A stretch of 39,876 nucleotides of DNA from assembly GCA_009731375.1 (NCBI GenBank), contig BJOX01000069.1, positions 482,984-522,859 of the forward strand, written 5' to 3'. The DNA is from Paulinella micropora. Lineage: Eukaryota > Cercozoa > Imbricatea > Euglyphida. Shown piece by piece: positions 1-39,876 of this stretch. The position numbers and the translations under genes were made by a program. The notes beneath the pieces were generated by a model, which saw only the letters and a list, made by a program, of their open reading frames with translations, did not search any database and had not been told where the DNA came from. Each line of letters opens with the position of its first letter. Within the stretch, counting starts at the first letter, position 1.

Positions 1-238
1 TCGAAACTCCATCTGCTTACTGGGCCCTCTGTAATGGAGGTGGGAGCTCGTTCTGCAAGGGGCGCTTTATGGAACGAGCCCTGGCCCCGCCTGGTACTAG
101 GAAGCTTTGGTATTGCCTGTATCAGTCCCTTCCGTGCAAACATCACGGCTTAGCTGGGCATCGGGTTAATACTTTACCCACAGACTTCCTGGTTGACGAA
201 ATCAGAAGCTCCTTTTTTCTGACATAAGTCGATATTTC
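1..238 (-). mobile_element. Retroposon-like element, copy 1 (cut by window start)
   Basis: Same sequence as the nine copies listed below, here in minus-sense relative to them. It ends with CTGACATAAGTCGATATTTC and runs straight into (TATC)n. The other end is outside the window. Confidence 0.8.
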
Positions 239-880
<642 letters not shown>

Positions 881-883
881 TAC

Positions 884-39831
<38,948 letters not shown>

Positions 39832-39834
39832 CTA

Positions 39835-39876
<42 letters not shown>

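Overview
Eukaryotic nuclear DNA, most likely from a protist or microalga. The window has one very finely split gene on the minus strand, GT-AG introns (one probable GC-AG), no bacterial gene layout, several assembly gaps (runs of N), and introns made almost entirely of tetranucleotide, trinucleotide and dinucleotide microsatellites. The acidic, Lys/Glu-rich exons and the low-copy SPRY/thioredoxin-like architecture would suit an alveolate or stramenopile alga. I cannot name the species.

One gene fills the window. I could chain 48 minus-strand exons (e1 at 39803-39831 down to e48 at 884-978) by requiring an open frame, AG before and GT after each exon, and matching codon phase from exon to exon. 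Together they give about 4.3 kb of coding sequence (roughly 1,440 residues) spread over 39 kb; the median exon is near 65 bp. Neither the first nor the last exon is in the window. In transcription order the product has: an acidic segment (e1-e4); a helical and conserved globular region I do not recognise by name (e5-e17); a helical, possibly TPR-like stretch (e18-e20); a thioredoxin fold whose active-site Cys pair is replaced (e21-e24); a charged coiled-coil (e25-e28); a SPRY/B30.2-type domain split by introns and by an assembly gap (e29-e34); an acidic region with a 25-residue tandem repeat (e35-e41); and a conserved C-terminal-side region (e42-e48). Phase fails or is unproved at four places: e4/e5, e12/e13, e17/e18 and e20/e21.

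The introns hold three kinds of structure. First, microsatellites (GATA/TATC, CATA/TATG, GTAA, GGTA, GAAA, GA, GAA, AAT, CAT), often starting exactly at a splice site. Second, mobile elements: at least ten copies of one retroposon-like element that always ends in a (TATC)n tail; a nested pair of terminal-inverted-repeat elements at 24390-25596; fold-back elements; and an element between direct repeats inside (AAT)n at 4641-5160. Third, and most striking, about 17 of the 48 exons have one to ten partial copies of one exon edge together with its splice site. These copies ('edge echoes') always lie on the intron side of the edge they copy, with microsatellite between copies. In several arrays the differences between copies are mostly synonymous. 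This is my candidate for the undescribed phenomenon: splice-site arrays that multiply phase-matched alternative donors and acceptors.
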